Below are positions 52,132 to 61,253 of a stretch of DNA of 64,000 nucleotides, one piece after another. Under the pieces are notes generated by a model. The model saw only the letters and a list, made by a program, of their open reading frames with translations. It made no database searches and was not told the DNA's origin. Position numbers and translations under genes: made by a program. Positions within the stretch are counted from its first letter, which is position 1, and each line of letters begins with the position of its first letter. The stretch comes from Paenibacillus tyrphae (GTDB taxonomy: Bacteria > Bacillota > Bacilli > Paenibacillales > NBRC-103111), in NCBI RefSeq assembly GCF_024158745.1, contig NZ_JAMZAW010000024.1, forward strand, positions 1-64,000, written 5' to 3'.

Positions 52132-53076
52132 TTGCCAAGTCAGAATGCGCCTACCGCTGTCATGCGGAAGAAGAGCCGGGACTTTACGAAGCTGTCGCCG
52201 TTCTGGAACGGCGTATGCCACGCGATCGCCGGCGGGTTTGCCATTGCCTGCGTATTTCCGTTCATCTTCGTCGTCATCATCTCGCTGACAGACGAGCAAG
52301 CGTTGGCGAACAACGGCTATCAGGTGTTTCCGGAGATGTGGAGCTTCGAGGCGTACCGGTACCTTTTTCGAACCGGAGGTCAGCTGTTCCGGTCCTATGG
52401 GGTGACGCTCTTCGTCACCATCGTCGGAACGCTGCTCAGCGTGCTGACTGTCGCACTGTACGCTTATGCGCTGTCCAGAAACAATTTCGCGTACCGGAAC
52501 GCCTTTGCGTTTTTCGCTTTTTTCACGATGCTGTTTAACGGCGGGCTGGTGCCTTCCTACATCGTGACGACGCAGGTGCTGCATTTGAAGGATACGATAT
52601 GGGCGCTTATTTTGCCCACGTGCGTCAGCGCTTTCTCGATCTTGATCATGCGCACGTTTTTCAAGCAGATGGTGCCCGATGCGATCATCGAGTCCGGCCG
52701 GATCGACGGGGCGGGCGAATGGAAGGTGTTCACGCATCTGGTGCTGCCCATCTCGCTGCCGGGGCTGGCGACGATCGGTCTGTTCAGCACGCTCGGCTAT
52801 TGGAACGATTGGTTCAATGCGCTGCTGTACATCGACAGCCCGAATCTGATTCCGCTGCAGTCGCTGCTGATGAAGATCGAGAGCAACATTCAGTTTATCG
52901 TGCAAAACTCCAGTCTCAGCGACGCCACCCAGCGTTTCGAAATCGCCAAGTCGCTGCCGCAGGAATCGTCAAGAATGGCCATGGTCGTCCTGGCCACCGG
53001 TCCGATCGTGCTCGCATATCCGTTCTTCCAACGGTATTTCGTGCAGGGCCTGACGATCGGAGCGGTCAAAGAATAA
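52132..53076 (+). CDS. Carbohydrate ABC importer permease (LplC-like)
   Basis: A 314-residue permease with six membrane segments and the EAA motif SGRIDGAGEWKVFTHLVLPI at about residue 190. TTG start after AAGGAAGGGGGG; an ATG ten codons later is possible. Ends with VQGLTIGAVKE, typical of the LplC group. Partner of the previous permease and of the lipoprotein that follows 23 bases later. Confidence 0.9.
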   Translation: MPSQNAPTAVMRKKSRDFTKLSPFWNGVCHAIAGGFAIACVFPFIFVVIISLTDEQALANNGYQVFPEMWSFEAYRYLFRTGGQLFRSYGVTLFVTIVGTLLSVLTVALYAYALSRNNFAYRNAFAFFAFFTMLFNGGLVPSYIVTTQVLHLKDTIWALILPTCVSAFSILIMRTFFKQMVPDAIIESGRIDGAGEWKVFTHLVLPISLPGLATIGLFSTLGYWNDWFNALLYIDSPNLIPLQSLLMKIESNIQFIVQNSSLSDATQRFEIAKSLPQESSRMAMVVLATGPIVLAYPFFQRYFVQGLTIGAVKE

Positions 53077-53099
53077 TATTGTACTAGGAGGAACGCCGC

Positions 53100-54569
53100 A
53101 TGTTCAAACGAAAACGACTCGCCGCCGGGCTCGCCTCGGTGCTGATGCTGTCCGCGCTGGCCGCCGGCTGCTCCGGCGGTGCAGGTAACCCTGCCCAAGA
53201 AGGAGCGGGCGCCGGAAAAGCGGACGGCCAGCCCGTCGAGCTGATCTGGTACACGATCGGCGGACCGCAAAAGGATGCCGACAAAGTGATGGAGGCCGTC
53301 AGCAAATATACGAAAGAGAAAATCAACGCCACCGTGAAAATGAAGATGATCGATTGGGGCGACTACTCGCAGAAGATGCAGGTCATCTCCGTATCCGGCG
53401 AGCCTTACGACATCGCGTTTACGAGCTCGTGGGCTTTCGACTACGTGCAGAATGCCCGCAAAGGGGCGTTTTACGAGATGGACGGCCTGCTGGACAAATA
53501 CGGGCAGGGCATCAAAAAGGCCGTACACCCTTCGTTCCTCGAAGGTTCCAAGGTGAACGGACACAACTACGGGGTACCGACCAACAAGGAGCTGCCTGCG
53601 CAGGCGGTATGGCGGTTCAACAAACAATACATTGACAAATACAAGCTGGACCTCTCGAACGTCAGTTCGTTGGAAAGTCTGGAGCCGCTGCTCAAGACGA
53701 TGAAGGAAAACGAACCGGGCGTATACCCGATTCCAAGCAACGTCGATCCGTTCGTTCCGTTCGATTTCGTCGTACAGGGCATCCCGTTCGGGGTACGGCT
53801 CGATACGCAGGATTACAAGATCGTCAACGTATTCGAGACGCCCGAGTACCGGCAAATGAGTGAAACGATGCGCAAATATTACAAGGCGGGCTATTTACCG
53901 CCCGACGTTGCGACCAAAACGGGCAACGATCACGAGAAAACCGGCAAATGGCTCGTCGACAAAGCGCATACGGTCCCGTTTGCGGACAATTTATGGTCGG
54001 AAGGCTTCAAATACGAGATCGTATCGAAGCCGATTCACGAGCCGATCGTGTTCAACTGGTCGGTGACCGGCTCCATGATGTCGATTTCCGCGAATTCCAA
54101 GCATCCCGAGAAAGCGATGGAGTTTTTGAACCTGTTGAATTCCGACGCGCACTTGCGGAATCTGGTGAACTACGGCCTCGAAGGCACGCACTATAAAAAA
54201 GTTTCCGAGGGCGTCATCGAGATGATCCCGGATTCCGGTTACTCCATGCCGTCGTTTACGCTTGGCAACATGTTCCTGTTGAACCGGTTCCCCAAGGACC
54301 CGTCCGACAAGTGGGAGCAGTACGACAAGTTCAACAAATCGGCCAAAAACGCGCCGCTGCTCGGCTTCCAGTTCGACTCCTCGAAGGTGGAGAACGAGCT
54401 TGCCGCCGTCAAGAGCGTGTCGGAGGAGTTCAAGAAAGCGCTGGAGACCGGCTCTGTCGAGCCGTCGGAGGTGCTGCCCAAAGCGATCGACAAGCTGAAA
54501 GCCGCAGGAATCAACAAGGTGATGGACGAGGCGCAGAAGCAGCTCGACGCGTGGAGAGCGAAGAAATAA
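53100..54569 (+). CDS. Extracellular solute-binding lipoprotein (LplA-like)
   Basis: A 489-residue binding protein with lipobox LAAGC (Cys24), Gly/Ala linker and the family layout (EKINATVKMKMIDWGDYSQKM; DIAFTSSWAFDY). AGGAGG is seven bases before the ATG. In this locus it most likely binds N-glycan fragments released by the GH85 enzyme; that is inference from position. Confidence 0.9.
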   Translation: MFKRKRLAAGLASVLMLSALAAGCSGGAGNPAQEGAGAGKADGQPVELIWYTIGGPQKDADKVMEAVSKYTKEKINATVKMKMIDWGDYSQKMQVISVSGEPYDIAFTSSWAFDYVQNARKGAFYEMDGLLDKYGQGIKKAVHPSFLEGSKVNGHNYGVPTNKELPAQAVWRFNKQYIDKYKLDLSNVSSLESLEPLLKTMKENEPGVYPIPSNVDPFVPFDFVVQGIPFGVRLDTQDYKIVNVFETPEYRQMSETMRKYYKAGYLPPDVATKTGNDHEKTGKWLVDKAHTVPFADNLWSEGFKYEIVSKPIHEPIVFNWSVTGSMMSISANSKHPEKAMEFLNLLNSDAHLRNLVNYGLEGTHYKKVSEGVIEMIPDSGYSMPSFTLGNMFLLNRFPKDPSDKWEQYDKFNKSAKNAPLLGFQFDSSKVENELAAVKSVSEEFKKALETGSVEPSEVLPKAIDKLKAAGINKVMDEAQKQLDAWRAKK

Positions 54570-55079
54570 ATGTAGAGAATGGCCGTCTCTGACGCAGGCA
54601 TTTTGCGCGGGGGCGGCTTTTTTGGGAGCTGTCGCGAGCTTCTTCCCCGTTTCCGGAAGGGAAGAGGGAGGCGTATCCCGCGCAGGGGCGACGGAGGCGG
54701 GCGCGGACTCGAACGCGGCATCTGGCACGGACCAAACATGGAGCAGGCGAGCCTTGACCAGGCCAAGCTTGAAAATAAAGGAACCACGATGCGTTAAGCT
54801 GAATGCGGGGAAGTTCTTCCGAGCATAGCGGAACAGAGATCATTTAAGCGTGTCGAAAAATGTTTGTGCCTGCCGGAACGGGGGCTATAGAGCACCAGGG
54901 ATTCGCTATTCTTGTGCACATTGGCAAATTCGAGGGGATAGGGCATCACAGTTCCTCTAATTTCTGATTCGGCTCGCGGAAGGGACTGCCCCAACGTCTC
55001 CGGCGAGCCCCGCAATGTCTCGGCATAAAAAAAGCTCCGGCCCCCTTGATAAGGGGAGAACCGGAGCTTTCGATAAAGA
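54570..55079. other. 510-base intergenic region
   Basis: No supported gene. It starts with a GC-rich imperfect hairpin followed by TTTTTTGGG (about 54,580-54,627), a probable terminator of the importer operon. It ends with the terminator of the NlpC/P60 gene (55024-55069). The middle (54,630-55,020) shows short open frames on both strands without ribosome binding sites or recognisable protein; nothing else was seen. Confidence 0.55.
55024..55069 (-). terminator. Terminator of the NlpC/P60 gene
   Basis: On the minus strand a 10-bp stem AAAGCTCCGG / CCGGAGCTTT encloses a second CCCCTT-ATC-AAGGGG hairpin and is followed by TTTTTTT. Confidence 0.92.
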
Positions 55080-55895
55080 TTACTTCAACGCGCTTCCGCC
55101 GAAGACGAAGCGGTATTCCCAATGCTTTCCCGCAATCGAGTCGATGCGTACGCCGCCCGATGCTTTCGAAAACGTATGCAGTATTTTACCGTCACCGAGG
55201 TAAATGCCCACATGCGAGATACGCTGATTCGACTTGTCCGACGGGTAGGCCGACGCTTTCGTTCCTTTGTAATCCATGAAGAACATCAGATCGCCCGGCT
55301 TCAGATTGCGCCAGTTGGTTGTCGTGCCGCCGAGAGACTTGACATAAGCGGCTTGTCCGCGCGAGTCGCTGGGCAGCGTGATGCCTGCGCCTTCCTTGAA
55401 CGCCTGGCGGGTGAAGTCGGAGCAATCGAACGTGCTGGTGTTCGAACGGTTGGAGCCGAATTCGTAGGGAGTGCCCATATATTTTTTGCCTGCGGCAATA
55501 ACCTTGTTAACGAGCTCACTGCTATTGCCCGTACTCGGTTTGGACGTACTGCCGCTACTGGACGAGCCTCCGGTATTGGACGTGCTGCCGCTATTAGACG
55601 TGCTTCCGCCGGAACCGTCGGTGCGGACGTATTTGCTGCTTGTGGAGATATAGCCGACTCTGCCTTGATCGTCGCGAACTTTATACCAATAATTATTAAC
55701 CTTATCGAGAATGTCTACTTTTTCACCTGTTTTTAGAAGACCGTAGGTGGCTGATCCCGTATTCGGCGCCTTGCGGAAATTCACGCCGCTGACAATCGTG
55801 GCATCCGACGCGGCAAGGGCGTGTTCGGCTGTCAAAGCTCCGACGCTGAACGTGACGGTAGTGGCGAGTAACAGTGCGGTAAGTTGCTTTTTCAA
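55080..55895 (-). CDS. Secreted NlpC/P60 (C40) peptidoglycan endopeptidase with SH3 domain
   Basis: A 271-residue exported protein. Signal peptide 1-29, a bacterial SH3 domain (about 33-92), a Ser/Gly/Thr linker (about 93-125) and a C-terminal NlpC/P60 domain. Catalytic residues are visible: Cys158 in FDCSDF, His228 in ISHVGIY and His240. It would cut the D-Glu to diamino-acid bond of wall peptides. AGGAGGG before the ATG. Confidence 0.93.
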   Translation of the reverse strand: MKKQLTALLLATTVTFSVGALTAEHALAASDATIVSGVNFRKAPNTGSATYGLLKTGEKVDILDKVNNYWYKVRDDQGRVGYISTSSKYVRTDGSGGSTSNSGSTSNTGGSSSSGSTSKPSTGNSSELVNKVIAAGKKYMGTPYEFGSNRSNTSTFDCSDFTRQAFKEGAGITLPSDSRGQAAYVKSLGGTTTNWRNLKPGDLMFFMDYKGTKASAYPSDKSNQRISHVGIYLGDGKILHTFSKASGGVRIDSIAGKHWEYRFVFGGSALK

Positions 55896-56054
55896 GTGGA
55901 AATCCCTCCTGCAGTTCTAGTTGTTTTATGTACAAGCCCGGGAATCCATGGACGGAAAACGTCCGATTCCACAAGCTGGGACACCATTTGACAATGTCCG
56001 GCCGCCGCCCCACAATGAAAGCAGGACATTTGACGAGAGAACGGTGAGCAAACA

Positions 56055-57101
56055 ATGGAAACGTGGACATGGGGGCCATTCATCCTGCAAAAAAGCATGC
56101 TGGTCGTCATTGTGGCAGTTGCGGCGGGTTACGTCATTTCGAGGCTGCGGTTAAAAGGTTCTTCCATCAGAGGAACGTTCGGCGCGATCGTATCGAACGC
56201 GCTTCTTATATGGGTGGTCAACTGGAAGCTAAGTGTCGTTGTCTTCGACCCGGGGAGCGTGCTGTCCAATCCGATGTCGCTGCTCTATTTCAGCGGCGGC
56301 GACAAAGGCGTCTGGCTGGCGACGCTGCTGTCCGGCATCTATGTATGGTTGAGCGCCAAAAAGGCAAAATTGAATGCAGCCGTTTATATGGATTCGGTGC
56401 TTGTCTCGGTTATTGGGGGGTATGCCGTCTACGCGGCGCTGATTTTTGTTACGGAAGAGGAGAGCCGCATCACTTGGGGACTCAAGGCACTGCTTGCGGC
56501 GGGTCTAACGGCATTCTGGCTCGTATCCAAAGCGAAGAGGGAATGGCAGCCCCTTCTCCAGCGGACGGTCGTCTTCGTCGTCGGATATGCGCTGATCACG
56601 TCGCTGGCCGTCAATGTGTGGGATAAGCCTTCGACAGGTACGGTGGAAGCGGGGGCGAATATCGGTCTCAAAATCGGACAGCAGGCGCCGGACTTCGAGC
56701 TGCAATTGCTTGGCGGCCAAACGGTCAAGCTGTCCGACTACCGGGGACGGACGGTCGTGCTCAATTTCTGGGCGACGTGGTGTCCGCCGTGCCAGGCGGA
56801 AATGCCGCATATGCAGCAGGTGCATACGGAGCAGGAGAGCAATGGCGTGACGATTCTCGGCGTCAACGCTACGTCGACGGAGGTCAGCGAGCCGGTCGTG
56901 CGCGCATGGGTCAAGGAATGGGGGCTTACGTTCCCGATCGTGCTGGACCGTCAAGGCGAAGTCGGCAAGGCGTACCGTGTGAACGCTTATCCGGCGACGT
57001 TCGTCATCGACGCGCAAGGTACGATCCGGGAGAAGCATCCCGGGCCGATGAATAAGGAGATGCTGGAGCAAGCCATCGGGAAAGCGAAGAAGAGCGGGTG
57101 A
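56055..57101 (+). CDS. Membrane thioredoxin-like protein (TlpA/ResA-like)
   Basis: A 348-residue protein. The N-terminal half (about 1-185) has about six hydrophobic segments, and the C-terminal half (about 205-345) is a TlpA/ResA-type thioredoxin domain with the active site WATWCPPCQAEMP and the cis-Pro region YPATFVID. It would act outside the membrane in disulphide reduction, for example in cytochrome c or spore-coat maturation. ResA itself has a single anchor, so the multi-segment N-terminus is the uncommon part. The membrane part does not contain CcdA-like cysteines. Confidence 0.85.
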   Translation: METWTWGPFILQKSMLVVIVAVAAGYVISRLRLKGSSIRGTFGAIVSNALLIWVVNWKLSVVVFDPGSVLSNPMSLLYFSGGDKGVWLATLLSGIYVWLSAKKAKLNAAVYMDSVLVSVIGGYAVYAALIFVTEEESRITWGLKALLAAGLTAFWLVSKAKREWQPLLQRTVVFVVGYALITSLAVNVWDKPSTGTVEAGANIGLKIGQQAPDFELQLLGGQTVKLSDYRGRTVVLNFWATWCPPCQAEMPHMQQVHTEQESNGVTILGVNATSTEVSEPVVRAWVKEWGLTFPIVLDRQGEVGKAYRVNAYPATFVIDAQGTIREKHPGPMNKEMLEQAIGKAKKSG

Positions 57102-57174
57102 AAAAAGAATTTAATAGGGGATTATAGAGTTTTTCATTTGCGCGAAAAATAAATGTCGTGATAACATGTGATTA

Positions 57175-57203
57175 TTGCAGGTCATATTACTAGGTTCGAT
57201 ACA
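57175..57203 (+). promoter_or_regulatory. Candidate promoter of the malic enzyme gene
   Basis: TTGCAG (57175-57180) and GATACA (57198-57203), spacing 17, lie 30 bases before the start codon and before AAAGGAAGG. Moderate match. Confidence 0.45.
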
Positions 57204-57232
57204 TCATTTTATATAAAAGGAAGGATATCAGC

Positions 57233-58636
57233 ATGGCACAGACGAGTATTATCTTGCGTGTGGAGTTAGACCACGAGAAGGTCACGTTCGGGGATGTAGC
57301 CGCCGCAATCAGCAAATCCGGAGGAGACATCACTTCGATCGACGTGATTCGGCCGGGTAAGGATTCCTCCATCCGGGACATCACTGTGGATGTTGCGGAA
57401 TCCGTGGAATCGCAAGTGGTGGAAGCGCTAAAGCAGCACGAAGGCATCAAGCTGATCAACGTCTCCGACCGCACGTTCCTTGTGCATCTGGGCGGCAAAG
57501 TGTCCGTTCAGCCGAACCTTCCGATCAAAAACCGCGACGACTTGTCCCGGGTCTATACGCCGGGGGTTGCGCGGGTATGTACGGCAATTCACGAAAATCC
57601 GAAAAAAGCGTATTCGCTGACAATCAAACGGAATACCGTAGCGGTCATTTCCGACGGGACCGCCGTGCTCGGTCTGGGCGATATCGGTCCGCATGCGGCC
57701 GCGCCGGTCATGGAAGGGAAAGCGATGCTGTTCAAGCAGCTCGCAGGCGTCGACGCATTCCCGATCTGTCTCGATACGAAGGATACGGAAGAAATCATCC
57801 GCACGATCAAGGCGATCAGCCCGATCTTCGGCGGCATTAACCTGGAAGACATCAGCTCGCCGCGCTGCTTCGAGATCGAGAGCCGGCTTAACGAAGAGCT
57901 CGACATCCCGGTATTCCATGACGATCAGCACGGCACGGCCGTCGTCGTTATCGCGGGTCTGCTCAACGCGCTTAAGGTTGTCGGCAAGCGGATCGAGAAT
58001 GTGCGCGTCGTCGTGAACGGCATCGGCGCGGCAGGCGTATCCATCTGCAAAATGCTGCTGGCCGCAGGCGTTACGAAGCTGGTGCCGGTCGACCGCGAGG
58101 GCGCGATTGTCCGCGGCGGCACCTACGAGTATCCGATGTGGCAGTGGCTGGCCGAGCAGCCGCAGGTGGAAGCCGAGTCGGGCACGCTGAAAGAAGTGAT
58201 CCGCGGCGCGGACGTCTTCATCGGCGTATCCCGCGGCGGCCTCTTGAACGGACAAGACGTCCAAGCCATGGCGCCGGACAGCATCGTCTTCGCGATGGCG
58301 AATCCGACGCCGGAGATCGCCCCGGAAGAAGCGCTGCCGCATGTGCGCGTATTTGCTACCGGCCGGAGCGACTATCCGAACCAGATTAACAACGTTCTGG
58401 TATTCCCGGGCATTTTCCGCGGGGCGCTCGACTGCCGGGCCCGCAACATCAACGAGCCGATGAAGCTTGCGGCCGCACGCGCCATCGCCTCCGTCGTTAC
58501 AGATGCGGAACTGAACGAGCAGTACATTATTCCGAGTATTTTCAACGAGCATGTCGTGAAGAAAGTTCGCCACGCGATTATCGAAGCGGCGATCTTGACC
58601 GGCACCGCCCGCCGGATTCCGCCGGATTTCCGGTAA
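57233..58636 (+). CDS. NAD(P)-dependent malic enzyme with N-terminal ACT domain
   Basis: A 467-residue enzyme that oxidatively decarboxylates malate to pyruvate. Residues about 5-78 form an ACT domain, a regulatory ligand-binding module. The catalytic part has YTPGVARVC, the catalytic Lys region, the metal segment FHDDQHGTAVV, and the NAD-binding loop NGIGAAGVSICK. Fusion of ACT to malic enzyme is known in Firmicutes; the effector, possibly an amino acid, is unknown. Single gene with a strong terminator. Confidence 0.93.
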   Translation: MAQTSIILRVELDHEKVTFGDVAAAISKSGGDITSIDVIRPGKDSSIRDITVDVAESVESQVVEALKQHEGIKLINVSDRTFLVHLGGKVSVQPNLPIKNRDDLSRVYTPGVARVCTAIHENPKKAYSLTIKRNTVAVISDGTAVLGLGDIGPHAAAPVMEGKAMLFKQLAGVDAFPICLDTKDTEEIIRTIKAISPIFGGINLEDISSPRCFEIESRLNEELDIPVFHDDQHGTAVVVIAGLLNALKVVGKRIENVRVVVNGIGAAGVSICKMLLAAGVTKLVPVDREGAIVRGGTYEYPMWQWLAEQPQVEAESGTLKEVIRGADVFIGVSRGGLLNGQDVQAMAPDSIVFAMANPTPEIAPEEALPHVRVFATGRSDYPNQINNVLVFPGIFRGALDCRARNINEPMKLAAARAIASVVTDAELNEQYIIPSIFNEHVVKKVRHAIIEAAILTGTARRIPPDFR

Positions 58637-58684
58637 GAACGGGCAGGAGCGAACGGCAGCACCATAAGATAGTCGATCATAGCG

Positions 58685-58729
58685 AAAGAAGCGAGTTCCT
58701 CAATACGGGGACTCGCTTCTTTTTTGTGG
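58685..58729. terminator. Terminator between malic enzyme and AraC regulator
   Basis: AGAAGCGAGTTCC pairs with GGGACTCGCTTCT around a short loop, followed by TTTTTT on the plus strand. Confidence 0.9.
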
Positions 58730-58778
58730 CCCGCTTTCTGCGTTCGAGCCGATTACAGCCTGCTTACCTCTGCGCGGC

Positions 58779-61025
58779 TTACGCTCCGTTCTGCTTCTTG
58801 CGGTATTCTCCCGGCGTCATGCCGGAGTAGCGCTTGAACATGCGGATGAACGAATTGACGTTCTGATAGCCGAGCCGCAGCGTGATATCCTGGATTTTCA
58901 GCTCGAGATCGAGCAACAGCTCTTGCGCGTGACGGATGCGCACATGATGCAGGTAATCGCTGAAATTCATCCCGCTCTTCTCCTTGAAATACGTCGATAC
59001 ATACCCTCGGGAGAGATTCAGCTTGTCGGCGATCAGATCGAGCGAGACGTCCTCGCTCAAATGCTCCTCCGTGTACCGCTTCACGAACTCGATCACCGGG
59101 TCTTTGTTCTCGCTGGAGGCGGCGATAGCCCCGGCCGCTTGGCCGAGCAGGCGCTCCAGCAGCGACTGCGCCTCCGCGTAGGTGAAGCACTGCTCGATGT
59201 CCGCGAGCAGCTCCCGCTCGGCGGGCATCGCCTGCGGCGGCAGCCCCGCCGCTTCGACGGCCTTCAGCGCCAGACCCGCGGTCTGCTGCAGAAACCGCCG
59301 CAGCTCCGGGACCGTCGCTTCACGCCCGCGCAGCGCCTCAAGCTGCTGCAGAGTCCACTGGCGCAGCGGCTCGAAGCTGCCGGAGCGCACCTTCGTCTGC
59401 AGCTCCTGCTCCTGCATCGCCGTCAGCCGGTACGGCAGGCGAACCGCCGATTGGCGGATGATCTGCGTCTCCTCCAGCGGCTGGCGCTCTCCCGCAAGCA
59501 TCAGCGCCCGCTCGTAAGCGGCGGCGAACTCCGACGCCGGCAGAGAGGGCCCACTGACTGCAATCGTAAAGTGGCACCAATCCTTGTCGTAGTCGAACAC
59601 TTCCTTCAAGCCGGCCAGACAATCGTCTGCAACCGGCTGCCCGTGCTCGCTGAACGCCAGCGTCAGGATTTGATCCTTGTCGATCTGGAACGTCAGTGCA
59701 TCCGAATGAGAGCGCTTTACATAAGATTCGATATATTCCCGGATGAAGTAGGTCGCCCGCTCGCGTTCGAGGCTCGTCTCCTCCATAAACCGCGGCAAGA
59801 AACGAAGCTGGAACAAGATCAGCGTGAACGGCTTTTGAATAAACGACGTATCGTTCAAATCCGGATGCTTCGTATGAATCTGCTTCAGCTTGTCGGTAAA
59901 CGCGTAATACCGCAGCAGCGAATTTTTGTCCGACAGATCCCGGTGCATCCTGCCGATCTGCTCACCGATCAGTTCGAATTCGCGGATGCGGAAATCGGCG
60001 GACGCTCCCGGATCGTTGTATTGATGGACCGTGCGGAGCAGCCGCTGAACCGGATAGTTCAAGCGCACGCTGAACAGCACCGACGTGACGACGCTGATCC
60101 CGATCGTGACGGCGAGCAGCGAGATCAGAATCAGATTGAGCCGCAGCAGTTCGGACGAGATGCTTTCAATCGGCACCATCGTGACGTAGCGAAACCCGGT
60201 GTGCTTTCCTTTTTGTTGGAACAAATAATGATCCCCGAGCTTCGTCTCGCTCGCGTCTTCCGTAAACGCCGGCAGCTTGGCCGCAGCAGCCGCGTCCGGA
60301 TCGGAGGCGTAAATCAGCTTCTGCCGCTCGTCCAGAATGAAGAACGGGTTATCCAGCGAATAATGCAGCGTCCGCGCCATCTTGTCGCCGTCCAGGAAGA
60401 CGAGAAAAAGCACGTCGCGGTACAGCGCATTTTTGACCGAGACCGGAATGAGCCGCCCGAGGTCCTGCTCCAGATTCATATATTTCTGCGAAAATGCGGC
60501 CGCCGGGTGAATGCGGTAAAAATACGGCTCTGCGAACTGTCCCCTCCAATAATCGGGTGGGTAGGCGGGCGATCGGTAAAACTTACCGAACATGTCCTCC
60601 ACGCGGCTTGTCCCTTCTTTTTCCAGCACGAAGTCTCCGTTTTTGAAATAAAACACGATATTTTCATAAAACATGAGCGGATTGGCCATCAGCGCCTTAA
60701 TTTCCGCGTGCAGGTTGACCGTCTTCTCAGACCCTGCTGTTTGCGGCAGCTGGCGAAGCACGTTCAGATTAGCGGTCAGCTCGTTGTTCTGGTTCAGGCT
60801 GAGCAGCATATCGATCGTCAGCTTGAAATGCGTTTCGTAGCTTTCCATCGTGTGCTTCATATTCAGGCTGTTGTATTTCACGATTTCGTCGTGGATTTTG
60901 CCCTTGAGATAAAGAAACGACCCGAAGTTGAAGGCGGCCAGCAGCAGGATGATAGCAAGAAAACTCACAAGCAGCCGGGCAAACAAGGAATTCGTCCTCC
61001 ACTTCTCCGGCCAGGCGATGCGCAT
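58779..61025 (-). CDS. Membrane-anchored AraC-family regulator (YesS-like)
   Basis: A 748-residue one-component regulator. Transmembrane segments at about 15-37 and 290-312 flank an extracytoplasmic sensor with Cache-like layout. A cytoplasmic linker leads to an AraC helix-turn-helix pair at about 645-745 (LIADKLNLSRGYVSTYFKEK; DITLRLGYQNVNSFIRMFKR). GGAGGGCC precedes the ATG. It is divergent from the third importer, with 228 bases between, and is its probable activator. A minus-strand promoter TTGGGA-18-TATAAT lies at 61065-61094. Confidence 0.9.
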   Translation of the reverse strand: MRIAWPEKWRTNSLFARLLVSFLAIILLLAAFNFGSFLYLKGKIHDEIVKYNSLNMKHTMESYETHFKLTIDMLLSLNQNNELTANLNVLRQLPQTAGSEKTVNLHAEIKALMANPLMFYENIVFYFKNGDFVLEKEGTSRVEDMFGKFYRSPAYPPDYWRGQFAEPYFYRIHPAAAFSQKYMNLEQDLGRLIPVSVKNALYRDVLFLVFLDGDKMARTLHYSLDNPFFILDERQKLIYASDPDAAAAAKLPAFTEDASETKLGDHYLFQQKGKHTGFRYVTMVPIESISSELLRLNLILISLLAVTIGISVVTSVLFSVRLNYPVQRLLRTVHQYNDPGASADFRIREFELIGEQIGRMHRDLSDKNSLLRYYAFTDKLKQIHTKHPDLNDTSFIQKPFTLILFQLRFLPRFMEETSLERERATYFIREYIESYVKRSHSDALTFQIDKDQILTLAFSEHGQPVADDCLAGLKEVFDYDKDWCHFTIAVSGPSLPASEFAAAYERALMLAGERQPLEETQIIRQSAVRLPYRLTAMQEQELQTKVRSGSFEPLRQWTLQQLEALRGREATVPELRRFLQQTAGLALKAVEAAGLPPQAMPAERELLADIEQCFTYAEAQSLLERLLGQAAGAIAASSENKDPVIEFVKRYTEEHLSEDVSLDLIADKLNLSRGYVSTYFKEKSGMNFSDYLHHVRIRHAQELLLDLELKIQDITLRLGYQNVNSFIRMFKRYSGMTPGEYRKKQNGA

Positions 61026-61064
61026 GGATGGCCCTCCTTTTTCGTGCTGCGAAACTATGTCTCA

Positions 61065-61094
61065 ATTATAAAGGCTCGATTGATCCGATCCCAA
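61065..61094 (-). promoter_or_regulatory. Promoter of the divergent AraC regulator
   Basis: Minus strand TTGGGA (61094-61089) and TATAAT (61070-61065) are separated by 18 bases, about 40 bases before the start. Confidence 0.55.
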
Positions 61095-61253
61095 TACTCA
61101 TTTTTTCAGGTTCGTATGCATCCTGTCACATTTCCGAACAAAAGTCGATCCCCCGGCAATCTGGAGGATTTCGCGGCGGCCGGCCGCTTGCTATGCTAAC
61201 GCTGACACCGGAGCTTAGGCAGGGCAAGCCGGCAAACTACCGAGACAGAGGGG

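Noticed and set aside
54794..55015. 73-codon minus-strand frame in the intergenic region
   Set aside because: No ribosome binding site and no protein-like pattern; upstream of nothing related.
58923..61199. 758-codon open frame on the plus strand
   Set aside because: It lies exactly antisense to the AraC regulator, has no ribosome binding site and is rich in Arg, Gln, His and Leu, the signature of a GC-rich shadow frame.
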